Virus record (IMG/VR): IMGVR_UViG_3300025133_000042
Span: 1 to 64,000 of that record
Reading direction: 5' to 3' (one strand)
Length of the DNA stretch: 64,000 nt
Source: a virus
Shown: one piece after another, positions 37,718 to 45,631 of the stretch
Numbering within the stretch: position 1 is the first letter of the stretch
Layout: every line of letters begins with the position of its first letter
The notes under the pieces: generated by a model
What the model was told of the DNA's origin: nothing
The model's database searches: none
The model's input: only the letters and a program-made list of their open reading frames with translations
Program-made: the position numbers and the translations under genes

Positions 37718-37816
37718 TTATAGTCCAAATAGCACAAAAATTACAGTACCAATGGTCAAGCCAATCATAATCCTTGTAAAGAACTTATCGCTTTCTAGGT
37801 GATGCAAATTATTCAT
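37718..37816 (-). CDS. 32-residue membrane protein
   Basis: MNNLHHLESDKFFTRIMIGL then a hydrophobic helix. AGGAGAAGTT directly precedes the ATG, a strong site, so this short gene is likely real. It lies between a basic-protein gene and tRNA-Gly. Confidence 0.5.
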   Translation of the reverse strand: MNNLHHLESDKFFTRIMIGLTIGTVIFVLFGL

Positions 37817-37831
37817 AACTTCTCCTTTTGT

Positions 37832-38089
37832 TTATTTAAAATCTGGTGTGGGGATGCACGTTTCAGGATCGATTGTGACCTGGCCTTCTTTGTGCGCGCT
37901 AACAAACCTCTCCGCTGCTTTCTTGTTGCGAAAATTAGTAAGGTACGTCATTCTTTCGGCTTCGCGAAGTAATACTTCGTAGCATCCATGGCGTGCATGA
38001 TTGATAATATAGTTACATACTTCTTTATTCTCTTTGAGTCTCTTAAAATTTCTAGGGTTCTTACGAAACTTTTTAGATCTGGTAGCCAT
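37832..38089 (-). CDS. Small basic protein
   Basis: 85 residues; the first 25 are strongly basic (RSKKFRKNPRNFKRLKENK), the rest mixed. AGGAGAAG precedes the ATG. Possibly nucleic-acid binding; family unknown. Confidence 0.5.
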   Translation of the reverse strand: MATRSKKFRKNPRNFKRLKENKEVCNYIINHARHGCYEVLLREAERMTYLTNFRNKKAAERFVSAHKEGQVTIDPETCIPTPDFK

Positions 38090-38109
38090 ATTCTTCTCCT
38101 TTTCGTGAA

Positions 38110-38185
38110 TGGTGGGCTCTCTCGGATTCGAACCGAGGACTAACCGGTTATGAGCCGGCGACTCTAACCGCTGAGTTAAGAGCCC
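38110..38185 (-). tRNA. tRNA-Met or Ile2 (anticodon CAT)
   Basis: Canonical fold with acceptor GGGCTCT/AGAGCCC and anticodon loop CTCATAA. CCA is encoded. Whether C34 is modified to lysidine (Ile-AUA) cannot be told; the acceptor does not have the C1-A72 mismatch of initiator tRNA. Confidence 0.85.
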
Positions 38186-38189
38186 GGGC

Positions 38190-38245
38190 TGGCAGCCGAG
38201 GCGGGACTCGAACCCGCAAGCCCTAAGGGGCGACAGATTTTACTT
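38190..38245 (-). pseudogene. 3' half of a tRNA-Leu, truncated
   Basis: From AAAATCTGTCG through the long variable arm, T arm GCGGG-TTCGAGT-CCCGC and acceptor strand to an encoded CCA, this matches the 3' half of a leucine tRNA, including similarity to the intact tRNA-Leu 300 bases away. The 5' half is absent. Confidence 0.55.
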
Positions 38246-38303
38246 TGTAACAAACCACCCTCAACTTGTGGCCTTGAACTCAATATTATTGATATTCACT
38301 CTA

Positions 38304-38465
38304 TCATTTATTTTCATTTCTTATATCCTCAGTATCAGTGTTGGGATCTTTATTCTTTTTAAATAAGTCCTCATTCGTTTCTGATTTACCCATCTTAAAG
38401 ACCATCGATATTACAACGAGCGTCCAAATATTTAAACATAAAAGAAAGCAGAGCCAAAACATCAT
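38304..38465 (-). CDS. Small membrane protein (53 residues)
   Basis: One hydrophobic helix (FWLCFLLCLNIWTLVVISM) followed by a charged Lys/Asp/Glu tail. Double ATG at the start; no strong ribosome-binding site. It lies between tRNA-Leu and the truncated tRNA. Confidence 0.4.
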   Translation of the reverse strand: MMFWLCFLLCLNIWTLVVISMVFKMGKSETNEDLFKKNKDPNTDTEDIRNENK

Positions 38466-38494
38466 TTTATAAAGTATAAGACATATAAGTTACT

Positions 38495-38580
38495 TGGTAG
38501 CCTCGGAGGGACTCGAACCCTCAAGTCCATTAGGACGTCAGATTTTAAGTCTGATGCGTATGCCATTCCGCCACAAGGCC
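38495..38580 (-). tRNA. tRNA-Leu (anticodon TAA)
   Basis: 86 bases with a long variable arm. Acceptor GGCCTTG/CGAGGCT (wobble pairs), anticodon loop CTTAAAA, T loop TTCGAGT. CCA is encoded. Confidence 0.85.
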
Positions 38581-38605
38581 AAAATGGGCGCAAAGCGCCC
38601 GCGGG

Positions 38606-38941
38606 CTAAGGAACAAATGGTGCAGGAATAAATGCAGCAGAAAAAGCATCCGCGCCGAAACGAGTGGGATCCTCGTCTAGCGGGGGCTCATCTTCTTCAT
38701 TAACATCTGCAAATTCTTCGACGTCAGGCAAAACAGCCGACGACGCGTCATCACTTAGCTGCTCCGAATCCAATGTAGAAACATCTTCTTCAGAGTCAAC
38801 ATCCAAGCCCAAAACTACAGCATCAGACTTGCCCACATTCGACACAATGTCAGGCGTGGGTTCTAGCACAACGACTTCGCTGGGGTCGCTGCAGCCAACC
38901 ATAACCAGCATCAATACCGGCATTAAAAATACATTCTTCAT
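38606..38941 (-). CDS. Acidic lipoprotein
   Basis: Start at ATG 38941 behind AGGAG; 111 residues. Signal MKNVFLMPVLMLVMVGC with lipobox-like VGC, then a very acidic Asp/Glu/Ser-rich mature part and a hydrophobic end (FSAAFIPAPFVP). Probably membrane-anchored and disordered; function unknown. Confidence 0.55.
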   Translation of the reverse strand: MKNVFLMPVLMLVMVGCSDPSEVVVLEPTPDIVSNVGKSDAVVLGLDVDSEEDVSTLDSEQLSDDASSAVLPDVEEFADVNEEDEPPLDEDPTRFGADAFSAAFIPAPFVP

Positions 38942-38969
38942 TAACACTCCTTTTAAAGATAATAAAAAA

Positions 38970-39042
38970 CTGCGTAGACAGGACTCGAACCTGTGACCCG
39001 GCGGCTAACAGCCGCCTGCTCTACCAACTGAGCTACTGCGCA
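38970..39042 (-). tRNA. tRNA-Asn (anticodon GTT)
   Basis: Canonical fold with one C-A mismatch in the acceptor stem; anticodon loop CTGTTAG, T loop TTCGAGT. CCA not encoded. Confidence 0.85.
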
Positions 39043-39186
39043 CTAACAGTTGAATTCTTCTTTAAGAAGAAGAAGAACCTCTTCCAGTTCTTCAAATATT
39101 TCTTCCTCGTCGTACCCTTGATCTAAAAGGGCAACGATCTCTGGCTTGAGTATGCTCTGCAGCTCTTCTTGCAAACTAAGTGACAT
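39043..39186 (-). CDS. Small acidic helical protein (47 residues)
   Basis: ATG 39186 overlaps the stop of the gene before it by 11 bases. MSLSLQEELQSILKPEIVAL then a Glu/Leu-rich helix. It ends directly at the tRNA-Asn gene. Function unknown. Confidence 0.45.
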   Translation of the reverse strand: MSLSLQEELQSILKPEIVALLDQGYDEEEIFEELEEVLLLLKEEFNC

Positions 39187-39367
39187 CTTCTGGCGCCTCT
39201 TGTTCATTCTGCAGTAGCATGCGCAACTTATCTCTAATTTGATCGACCATGCCAATCCTGCTATCTGGCGTGCCAGTATTGTAGTCGATCGCCTTTTTCA
39301 ACATATATAAGTCTTTAAGCACCTCGTTGATCACGTCCTCTTCCTTGTTCGGGACATAAACTCTCAT
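39176..39367 (-). CDS. Small helical protein (63 residues)
   Basis: MRVYVPNKEEDVINEVLKDL, helical with an acidic end. GGAGGAAG precedes the ATG. No family known. Confidence 0.5.
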   Translation of the reverse strand: MRVYVPNKEEDVINEVLKDLYMLKKAIDYNTGTPDSRIGMVDQIRDKLRMLLQNEQEAPEDVT

Positions 39368-39379
39368 TACTTCTTCCTC

Positions 39380-39535
39380 CTAGAGCTGAATAATAATGAC
39401 TCTTTCTTCCTCTTCTGGATCCCCCCAAGTTTCCCAGCCTTTTTTCTTGTCTGGGTTTAATTTTTCAGGATCTTCCAAGGGTATATAGTCTGGTACGGGT
39501 ATTTCCAGCCATGGCCGTTGGTCTTGGCCGCTCAA
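39380..39535 (-). CDS. Small protein with uncertain TTG start
   Basis: An open frame of 51 codons reads PWLEIPVPDYIPLEDPEKLN, KGWETWGDPEEEERVIIIQL, which looks protein-like and lies between two real genes. No ATG or GTG is available; TTG 39535 overlaps the upstream stop. Accepted on composition and position only. Confidence 0.4.
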   Translation of the reverse strand: MSGQDQRPWLEIPVPDYIPLEDPEKLNPDKKKGWETWGDPEEEERVIIIQL

Positions 39536-39714
39536 CGGCCTTGACCCCTGTATGGCTTGCGTCGTCGCCTGGCCTTGGATGGCCGAGTGCCGGCGCGCTT
39601 TCCTTCGTGAAAGGTCTCTCCGCCAGCAGCTGGCTTCTTGCTGTAAAGCCCATTACCCACGGTGGTCTTCTTCTTCGGAGAAGACCAAACATAATCTGTA
39701 TTTTTCTTAGCCAT
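39532..39714 (-). CDS. Small basic protein (60 residues)
   Basis: ATG 39714 overlaps the deformylase stop by eight bases. MAKKNTDYVWSSPKKKTTVG followed by an Arg/Lys-rich end. Possibly RNA- or DNA-binding. Confidence 0.5.
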   Translation of the reverse strand: MAKKNTDYVWSSPKKKTTVGNGLYSKKPAAGGETFHEGKRAGTRPSKARRRRKPYRGQGR

Positions 39715-40153
39715 CAAATAACTCCTTGTCTACGGCTCGATCAAACATCGTAACTCCATTCAAATGATCTATTTCGTGTTGCACACATACGCACTCCAGC
39801 GCATCGTCCTTAAACGAAAAGAATAATTGATTTTTATGATTATCAGAAGCGACGACGATGTCTGTCCATCGTTCAGTTAGAACATAGTCACCTTTAAAAG
39901 AAAGACAACCTTCTTGAAAGAAACTTTTACCAAACTTGCCTACGATCTTTGGATTGATTAAAATTGTAGGCTTTCGAACTCTAATAACACATACAGCATA
40001 GTCAATGCCAACTTGGTTGGCGGCTAGGCCGGCGCCGTCGGGCTGGTCAGATAAGATCTCCAATAATCGATTTCCGATCTCCAGGCCGACGGGAACACTG
40101 GCGCAAGGCTTGCATGGTCTGCTAAGCTGTTTTATGTCGGTAACGAAATCCAC
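39707..40153 (-). CDS. def: Peptide deformylase
   Basis: 148 residues with all three deformylase motifs: GAGLAANQVG (motif 1, GxGxAAxQ), EGCLSF (motif 2, metal Cys) and QHEIDHLNG (motif 3, HExxH). It removes the formyl group from nascent peptides in the cytoplasm. Shorter than bacterial Def (about 170), as in other marine-phage deformylases. GTG start behind GGAGGAG. It sits next to the small heat-shock protein gene. Confidence 0.9.
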   Translation of the reverse strand: MDFVTDIKQLSRPCKPCASVPVGLEIGNRLLEILSDQPDGAGLAANQVGIDYAVCVIRVRKPTILINPKIVGKFGKSFFQEGCLSFKGDYVLTERWTDIVVASDNHKNQLFFSFKDDALECVCVQHEIDHLNGVTMFDRAVDKELFDG

Positions 40154-40205
40154 AAGCTCCTCCGTCTTATATAAATATGTCGACGGAGGAGCAACGGCAA
40201 GTCAA

Positions 40206-40634
40206 TCACTTGATGCTGACGTTAATTGCCTGGGTCTCCGGGCGCTGTGGAACAACAAGACGCAGCAGGCCATTTTCAAAATCGGCTGTGGCGGCGTTGA
40301 GATCCAAGTTGCTGTCATAATTGACATATGTCTTGGAAAAGTTCCGGCGGGCGACTCGTCGGCCGCGTTCTTCAGCGGTGATGTTCTCAGAGTTTGCCGA
40401 GACCGTGATCGACTTCTTCTCTGGTTTGATTTCAATTGAAAGGTCTTCTTTTCGAAAGCCAGCCAAAGCGAACTCCATCACAGTATCGCCATTGTCTTCT
40501 CGATAAATATCGGCCACGGGGTACCCCTGTGTTGTCTTTTGCATCAACTGTGGGAAATCCAACATGGTGTCAAAGATATCGTTAAAAACGCCTCGACCCA
40601 AGACACTTGGGCGGTAAGTAGTTAAAGTAGTCAT
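40206..40634 (-). CDS. Small heat-shock protein (HSP20 family)
   Basis: 142 residues with an alpha-crystallin domain from about residue 40 (YPVADIYREDNGDTVMEFAL, AGFRKEDLSIEI) to the conserved GLLRLVVP, and a short C-terminal tail whose AINV part recalls the I-x-I/V anchor. It binds unfolding proteins without ATP. Own promoter 63 bases upstream; the leader carries a 6-bp hairpin (GGCGAC/GTCGCC). Confidence 0.85.
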   Translation of the reverse strand: MTTLTTYRPSVLGRGVFNDIFDTMLDFPQLMQKTTQGYPVADIYREDNGDTVMEFALAGFRKEDLSIEIKPEKKSITVSANSENITAEERGRRVARRNFSKTYVNYDSNLDLNAATADFENGLLRLVVPQRPETQAINVSIK

Positions 40635-40696
40635 AACAATTTTCTCCTATTATAGCAAGTTATGTTTTGGCGACCTCGATGAGCGTCGCCAAGGAA

Positions 40697-40724
40697 ATAA
40701 TACGCACCCCTCTTCGAGAGTCAA
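40697..40724 (-). promoter_or_regulatory. Promoter of the HSP20 gene
   Basis: -35 TTGACT (40719-40724), 16-base spacer, -10 TATTAT (40697-40702). Confidence 0.6.
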
Positions 40725-40727
40725 GTG

Positions 40728-41075
40728 TTATTTCCAAAAAAATTGTATATACATTATTAAGCATGCAAGAAAAAAGCACACTAATGTCTTGGCAGTGAAC
40801 ATGCTTTCGTTTAAATAATACCACGTCATCACAGGGAAAACAGCGTATGACGCTCCAAAGCCAAGAAACCTAGTGTACCATAACTCGCCTGATTCAGCCA
40901 TTAATAATCTTGTGCCATAAGCAAAACAAATTCCAGTCGGTGTTGCCAACAGTGCAACTGAAAATAATAAATTATTTCTTGGCCAAGGCCAGACAAACTG
41001 AGAATTGACTTGATACCAAGCCAATACATGGCCCAGCGAATAAAGCACCAAGGCTAGAAATATTCTTTGGCTCAT
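40728..41075 (-). CDS. Four-helix membrane protein
   Basis: 115 residues with four hydrophobic segments (about 3-22, 34-55, 70-86 and 93-113). Resembles small multi-helix proteins of marine myophages but I cannot name a family. One base past the upstream stop. Confidence 0.55.
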   Translation of the reverse strand: MSQRIFLALVLYSLGHVLAWYQVNSQFVWPWPRNNLLFSVALLATPTGICFAYGTRLLMAESGELWYTRFLGFGASYAVFPVMTWYYLNESMFTAKTLVCFFLACLIMYIQFFWK

Positions 41076-41438
41076 TTAATTTAATTTTGCTGATATCGAT
41101 AGATTGCGCAATTGACTTTCGCAATATACCTGAGAAAGCGCTATTGTCTCTAAAAGATACATATCTTCTTCTACTATCATGATTTTTTCAGGATTATCTT
41201 CCACGAAAACTGGCTCTTCCATGGCCTCGTCGGCGAGGGCCATCATTTGGCAAGAAAGAGTCAGCCCTTGGCACAACAAAGAAAGAACGGGCATGGACTG
41301 AAGTCGTGGATCCTTAGCCAAATAACCTTCTATAAGATCCGCATATATCGCAGCCTTTTCTTCAGATTCCATTGCAAAATCTTCCAAAGATGACAACTGC
41401 ATTGCATATGCCATTTTAGGCTTGCCTTCTTTACTCAT
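41076..41438 (-). CDS. Hypothetical 120-residue helical protein
   Basis: Helical and acidic, with Met-rich and Leu-rich stretches (SLLCQGLTLSCQMMALADEA). Overlaps the glutaredoxin-gene stop by eight bases. Unrecognised. Confidence 0.5.
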   Translation of the reverse strand: MSKEGKPKMAYAMQLSSLEDFAMESEEKAAIYADLIEGYLAKDPRLQSMPVLSLLCQGLTLSCQMMALADEAMEEPVFVEDNPEKIMIVEEDMYLLETIALSQVYCESQLRNLSISAKLN

Positions 41439-41697
41439 CGGACAACATATTTTTTAAATCTGTATATCCGCCTATGAACTTAGTCGTATCGATAGGGTTA
41501 TCGCTGTCACACTGGAAGACCATTGGCACTGTCTCGTGGGACCAAGCAGACTTCATCTCCTTCAAAACTCCAGGTGAATCGTCAAGCGAGATAGTATAGA
41601 ACTCCTTTTCATAAATAGAAAGGAGTTCTCTTGCCTTAATACAAAAAGGGCATTTTTCTTTTATATAGAGAATGTATTTTTTATCTTGCTCTTCCAT
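41431..41697 (-). CDS. Glutaredoxin-like protein
   Basis: 88 residues from ATG 41697, two bases past the upstream stop. YILYIKEKCPFCIKARELL has the C-P-F-C redox site; TVPMVF supplies the cis-proline and FIGGYTDL the glutathione-side Gly-Gly. A thiol reductant for ribonucleotide reductase or disulfide control is the expected role. Confidence 0.8.
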   Translation of the reverse strand: MEEQDKKYILYIKEKCPFCIKARELLSIYEKEFYTISLDDSPGVLKEMKSAWSHETVPMVFQCDSDNPIDTTKFIGGYTDLKNMLSDE

Positions 41698-41698
41698 G

Positions 41699-42010
41699 CT
41701 ACTTCTCTTGTAGCCTCCTAGCAACCTGCTCAGTGGTGGCCACGATTGTCATGCTTGTCGACGGGCCGTGCTTAAAAAACACTCTTGTGTAGGACGCGTC
41801 CTTATTTAAATCTAGTTGGGAGCAAATATTTTCTCTGTTTGTTTCTGCCTTCTCGTCAATACAAAAATGACTAATATTTGTTGAATCTACAAAAACTTCG
41901 CGAAGGGTCCAGCCATAAATTAGTTTGCCCTTTTGTCCAGTGTTGGAATTGACCACATTTGGATCATAGTACCCTGAATCCTCTTTAATTTCAATAAACT
42001 TAACAATCAT
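41699..42010 (-). CDS. Hypothetical 103-residue protein
   Basis: Mixed alpha/beta: YGWTLREVFVDSTNISHFCI and YTRVFFKHG strands. No family recognised. It precedes glutaredoxin in the operon. Confidence 0.5.
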   Translation of the reverse strand: MIVKFIEIKEDSGYYDPNVVNSNTGQKGKLIYGWTLREVFVDSTNISHFCIDEKAETNRENICSQLDLNKDASYTRVFFKHGPSTSMTIVATTEQVARRLQEK

Positions 42011-42013
42011 TTT

Positions 42014-42238
42014 CTAAAACTCCTTTTTAATATATTTGTTCATTACCCACGCGTGGGCGCCATTATAGATAATGGTAGTCACGCCGGATTCCATCCACGC
42101 TCTCGCAGGGCCTTCTCTCTGCTCGCAAACAACATAGTATCCCGGCTTATCGGGGTAAAGCACTTCCCAGCTTAAACCATCGTTACTAAGGATGGGGGCG
42201 TTCGACGGAACGTACACCAAATCACCGGGTTTGCTCAT
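42014..42238 (-). CDS. KxGDLV-family protein outside the array
   Basis: Start at ATG 42238 inside the upstream gene's last codons (17-base overlap); 74 residues: MSKPGDLVYVPSNAPILSND, GYYVVCEQREGPARAW, TTIIYNG. The overlap device resembles that of the main array. Confidence 0.6.
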   Translation of the reverse strand: MSKPGDLVYVPSNAPILSNDGLSWEVLYPDKPGYYVVCEQREGPARAWMESGVTTIIYNGAHAWVMNKYIKKEF

Positions 42239-42557
42239 CTTCGGCCTCCTGCGAGGGCGCCTGCAGGTCATCAGCAGGGGCGCCTTGTTGGGCTTCAGAC
42301 GCGTGCTGATAGAGCTTGTCAATCACGCTGGAGATTTGTTCCATGGACTGATCAACGGCATACAGTTCTCTTCTTAGAGCGTGGATATTGTCTTTTATGT
42401 TGAGCAGGTTCACTACGCGTAGTTGAAAGCAGTTTGATAAGTTATTCGAAGACTCTAGAGCTGCGGACAACATCTTCAGCGCATGATCTACTTGCTCTCC
42501 AATATCCTCTCTTATCTCGTCATATGTATATTCTTTTGTTAATTTCATAATTTCCAT
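42222..42557 (-). CDS. Helical coiled-coil protein
   Basis: 111 residues, long amphipathic helices and a Gln/Glu/Ala-rich disordered end. Just downstream of groEL in the same transcript. Function unknown. Confidence 0.5.
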   Translation of the reverse strand: MEIMKLTKEYTYDEIREDIGEQVDHALKMLSAALESSNNLSNCFQLRVVNLLNIKDNIHALRRELYAVDQSMEQISSVIDKLYQHASEAQQGAPADDLQAPSQEAEDEQTR

Positions 42558-42560
42558 TTA

Positions 42561-44126
42561 TTATTCCTCTATCACTGCAGCTGCAGTAGTTATCAGAGTC
42601 GAAGAAACGCTAACAGCGTTAGCCAAAGCATTTCTTGTCACCTTCACAGGATCAATGATTCCAGCATCATACATGTTAACTAGGTCGTTTCTAGCGAAAT
42701 CCCACCCAACGTCTAAGTCTGTAGAATCAAGCTTGTTGAGGATGACCTCGTAGCTAAGATTTGCATTATTTGACATCTGCTTAAGAGGCGCGATGAGGCC
42801 ATTTCTGACGATTAAAGCGCCCGTCAGGCGGTCACCGGACAGATCGTCTGTGGCAAAGTGCCGGCAGCGCAAGAGCGCGACGCCTCCGCCGGGGACGACG
42901 CCTTCTTCCTGCGCGGCTGTGACGGCTTCGAGAGCGTCCTCAATCCTATGTTTTTTCTCTACCATTTCAACATCTGTTGAAGCGCCGACTTTAATAACAG
43001 CGACTCCAGAAGCTAATCTGGTGATTCTTTGTTGCGTCCTTTCACACTCAACAATATCGTCAATCTGTCTAACCAGCTCTTTGAGCATTTCAATTCTTTC
43101 TTGAATCACGTCGTTGTTGCCCAAGCCGCCGACAAAAGTAGTTTTGTTCTTTAGAATTTCAACGCTCTTACATGTTCCCAGGTCAGACATTTGCACATCT
43201 GCCAAGAGTTTGTCTTTCTTCGCGGAGACAAAAGTAGCGCCAATAGACAGTGCCAAGTCTTCCAAGGCTTCAGTTCTCTGCTCTCCGTAGCCGGGAGCTT
43301 TTACTGCAGCGACACGCATGGAGCCACGGACGGTATTCATGATAAGCGCTGCGAGAGCCTGGCCCTCAATTTGCTCGGCAACAACAACGAAGGGCCGGCC
43401 GTCGCGGGCGGCTAATTCCAGCACTGGGAGGATTTGAGCCACTTGGTCTATCTTATGATCTGTGACCAGGACCAAGCACTCGTCGTACTCAACGGCCGCT
43501 CGTCGTTGGTTTGTAATAAAAGAAGTAGAAAAGTATCCAGAATCAAACTGAAATCCCTCGATAACATCAAGGGAGGTGTCAAGCGATTTGGCTTCTTCAA
43601 CTGCGATGGCTCCGTTGTTACCAACCATCTCTACAGCCTCGGCAATGAGCCGGCCAATAGTTTCGTCGCCATTTGCTGAAATAGTCGCGACGCTCTCAAT
43701 CTCCTCCAGAGACTCAACATGCCGGGCCATTCCTTTGAGTTCTTCGAGGACGCGGCGTAGAGCCATATCCATGCCGCGCTTAAGTTCGACAGTACTCGCG
43801 CCCGCAAGAATATATTTCTGTGCTTCGTTGAGAAGCTCGCGGGCCAGGACGGTCGAAGTAGTAGTGCCGTCTCCAGCATTGGTGTTTGTCTGTGACGAAG
43901 CCTGCTTTAAAATCTGTGCTCCAGTATTTTCAATCGGGTCATCCAAATCGACAAACCTAGAGACTGTCACACCATCTTTGGTAATAATGGGCATGCCATC
44001 TTTTTGTTTTAAAATGACGTTGTTCCCGCGAGGACCCAGCGTGCACGCAACCAAATCAGCCAGCTTATTCGCGCCGGCTAATACTCTAGAATTAAGCTCC
44101 TGGCCGGAGCTACATATCTTTGACAT
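42561..44126 (-). CDS. groEL: GroEL chaperonin
   Basis: 521 residues, group I chaperonin. TLGPRGNNVILKQKDGMPII near residue 30, the ATPase signature GDGTTTSTVLA and the APGYGEQR segment are intact, so it should form a ring and bind ATP. It lacks the Gly-Gly-Met C-terminal repeat of E. coli GroEL (548 residues). The likely co-chaperonin is the GroES-like product at 55853-56125. A phage copy suggests folding of a phage protein the host ring does not handle, as with T4 gp31/gp23. Own promoter. Confidence 0.95.
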   Translation of the reverse strand: MSKICSSGQELNSRVLAGANKLADLVACTLGPRGNNVILKQKDGMPIITKDGVTVSRFVDLDDPIENTGAQILKQASSQTNTNAGDGTTTSTVLARELLNEAQKYILAGASTVELKRGMDMALRRVLEELKGMARHVESLEEIESVATISANGDETIGRLIAEAVEMVGNNGAIAVEEAKSLDTSLDVIEGFQFDSGYFSTSFITNQRRAAVEYDECLVLVTDHKIDQVAQILPVLELAARDGRPFVVVAEQIEGQALAALIMNTVRGSMRVAAVKAPGYGEQRTEALEDLALSIGATFVSAKKDKLLADVQMSDLGTCKSVEILKNKTTFVGGLGNNDVIQERIEMLKELVRQIDDIVECERTQQRITRLASGVAVIKVGASTDVEMVEKKHRIEDALEAVTAAQEEGVVPGGGVALLRCRHFATDDLSGDRLTGALIVRNGLIAPLKQMSNNANLSYEVILNKLDSTDLDVGWDFARNDLVNMYDAGIIDPVKVTRNALANAVSVSSTLITTAAAVIEE

Positions 44127-44143
44127 AGAAACCTCTCTAATAT

Positions 44144-44171
44144 AGAATAATCACATTATATATCAAGTCAA
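44144..44171 (-). promoter_or_regulatory. Promoter of groEL
   Basis: -35 TTGACT (44166-44171), 16-base spacer, -10 TATTCT (44144-44149), then AGAGAGG before the ATG. Confidence 0.6.
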
Positions 44172-44179
44172 TACTATAT

Positions 44180-45589
44180 TTAACTTTGATCCGAATATCT
44201 TGGATCTTTTTCGAGCACGTCAGTAATCTTTTCACTACTCTCTAGAGCTGTGACTGCTGATGCTTGTGCCTTTGCTCTTCGCTTTTCTCTGTAATAAGAT
44301 CCAATATTATCAGCTAAGTTTTTTGTTTCAGTCAACAAAGTCATGACGTCGCCTTTGAGCTTTTCGGTATAGATTTCAGCTAGTTGGTCAATTCTATCTT
44401 GTGAGAGTTCAAGCGATCCGAAAGTGTGAAGGCCAATTTCAGCATGCAAGTCTTTAATCTGCTTCCACGTGGCTTTCCACTGCGTCCCGGCGTCTTTGCC
44501 TTCTACTAAAAGCTCTTCTTTCATGAGTCTTTTTTCTCTGGCGTGGAAACTCTCTGCCATTTCGTTCTCGCGGTCCATAAACGCCGCCATGTCTCTCTCG
44601 CCTCCCGCTTTTTTCCTATCGAGTTCCGTGCGCTTCTTGAGGGCTTTCTTTTCCGCTGCAGCGATTTCTTCCGGGGTCCTAAACTGCTCAGCTTCTTTTG
44701 GGTTGTAGCCGCCAGCTTTCAAGAAAGCAGGAATCATTCCTCTTCCATAGCCAGGAGTCTGCATTATGGCGGCACCTGCTCGCATTCTATTTTCTTTAGA
44801 ACCGTCAGCGGCCATGGCAGCAAAAGAGTTTTCAAGCTCTGTAGTGCGCATGCGACCTAGCAGCCCTTCACCACCGCCGACGCCTTCAATAAACGTCAAA
44901 AAGTTAGATCTATTGATTTCAAACTCCCAAAGCTGAAGCTGGTCTACGTTCTCACTTGGAGTGTACTTGAATGCAATTAGATACTTAATCATTGGTTCGC
45001 CGCGAACAATAAGATAATCGACTAAGTTTGTATAGCTTCCTTTGGTAACTCCCTGAAGGGTTAGCAGCTTCAGACTAACCGGAACTCCGCCACCGTAGTC
45101 CGAGAAGGCGACAAAATCTTCGATTGGAAGAGTGCCGCCGACCTTGCCAGCTATTTGCTTGCCACCTGTTAAGGCGGCCATGAAGCCCTCAAACACAAAG
45201 CCTGCGGCAGACTCGTTAAAATCGTTTAATGTTGCCTGCAGGGCCTCGATGACCAACATCATGTTAATGATCACGCCAGGAGATCGTTTTCTGGCTGCGG
45301 CCTTAGGGTCGAGAAACTTATTAAGGTCTAGTAGCTTCGCCTTGATGTCTCTACCACCACGAACAACAGAAAATATTTTCATTATCTGTTCTCTATCTTG
45401 AGAGTTGGGATCTCCCCAGGCCTCAGAAGGAGTCCAGGAAGGAAGATCAACGTGCATACTGAATCGTCCGCCAGTGGATTCTTTGGCCTCTGTTAATAAG
45501 CCAGCGCCCGACAGCTCGGCTTCAACCAGCTTAGCCAAGTCATTTAAATTAAACTTCTCTGCATAAAAATCTTCAACGTACTTTTCCAT
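44180..45589 (-). CDS. Large hypothetical protein with CTS-like start
   Basis: 469 residues from ATG 45589, behind GGAG. The first residues, MEKYVEDFYAEK, resemble the T4 capsid-targeting peptide MKTYQEFIAE, and GLLTEA follows at about residue 35. The middle (FVFEGFMAALTGGKQI ... VAFSDYGGGVPVSLKLLTLQ) has a Glu-Asp-SLK order seen in some PD-(D/E)xK nucleases, but that is weak. The C-terminal third is long charged helix. A virion or injected protein is my best guess. Confidence 0.5.
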   Translation of the reverse strand: MEKYVEDFYAEKFNLNDLAKLVEAELSGAGLLTEAKESTGGRFSMHVDLPSWTPSEAWGDPNSQDREQIMKIFSVVRGGRDIKAKLLDLNKFLDPKAAARKRSPGVIINMMLVIEALQATLNDFNESAAGFVFEGFMAALTGGKQIAGKVGGTLPIEDFVAFSDYGGGVPVSLKLLTLQGVTKGSYTNLVDYLIVRGEPMIKYLIAFKYTPSENVDQLQLWEFEINRSNFLTFIEGVGGGEGLLGRMRTTELENSFAAMAADGSKENRMRAGAAIMQTPGYGRGMIPAFLKAGGYNPKEAEQFRTPEEIAAAEKKALKKRTELDRKKAGGERDMAAFMDRENEMAESFHAREKRLMKEELLVEGKDAGTQWKATWKQIKDLHAEIGLHTFGSLELSQDRIDQLAEIYTEKLKGDVMTLLTETKNLADNIGSYYREKRRAKAQASAVTALESSEKITDVLEKDPRYSDQS

Positions 45590-45631
45590 GATGTAACTCC
45601 TCAACTTATAAATAGATTCAAGCTGCTAGAA

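Noticed and set aside
38186-38245. Integration attachment site at a tRNA
   Set aside because: No integrase or excisionase gene is in the window; the fragment is more simply a truncated tRNA-Leu, though a host match was not tested.
40635-40702. RNA thermometer in the HSP20 leader
   Set aside because: A UUUCCU upstream could pair with the AGGAG site, but the expected transcription start lies at or after it, and the main hairpin does not cover the ribosome-binding site.
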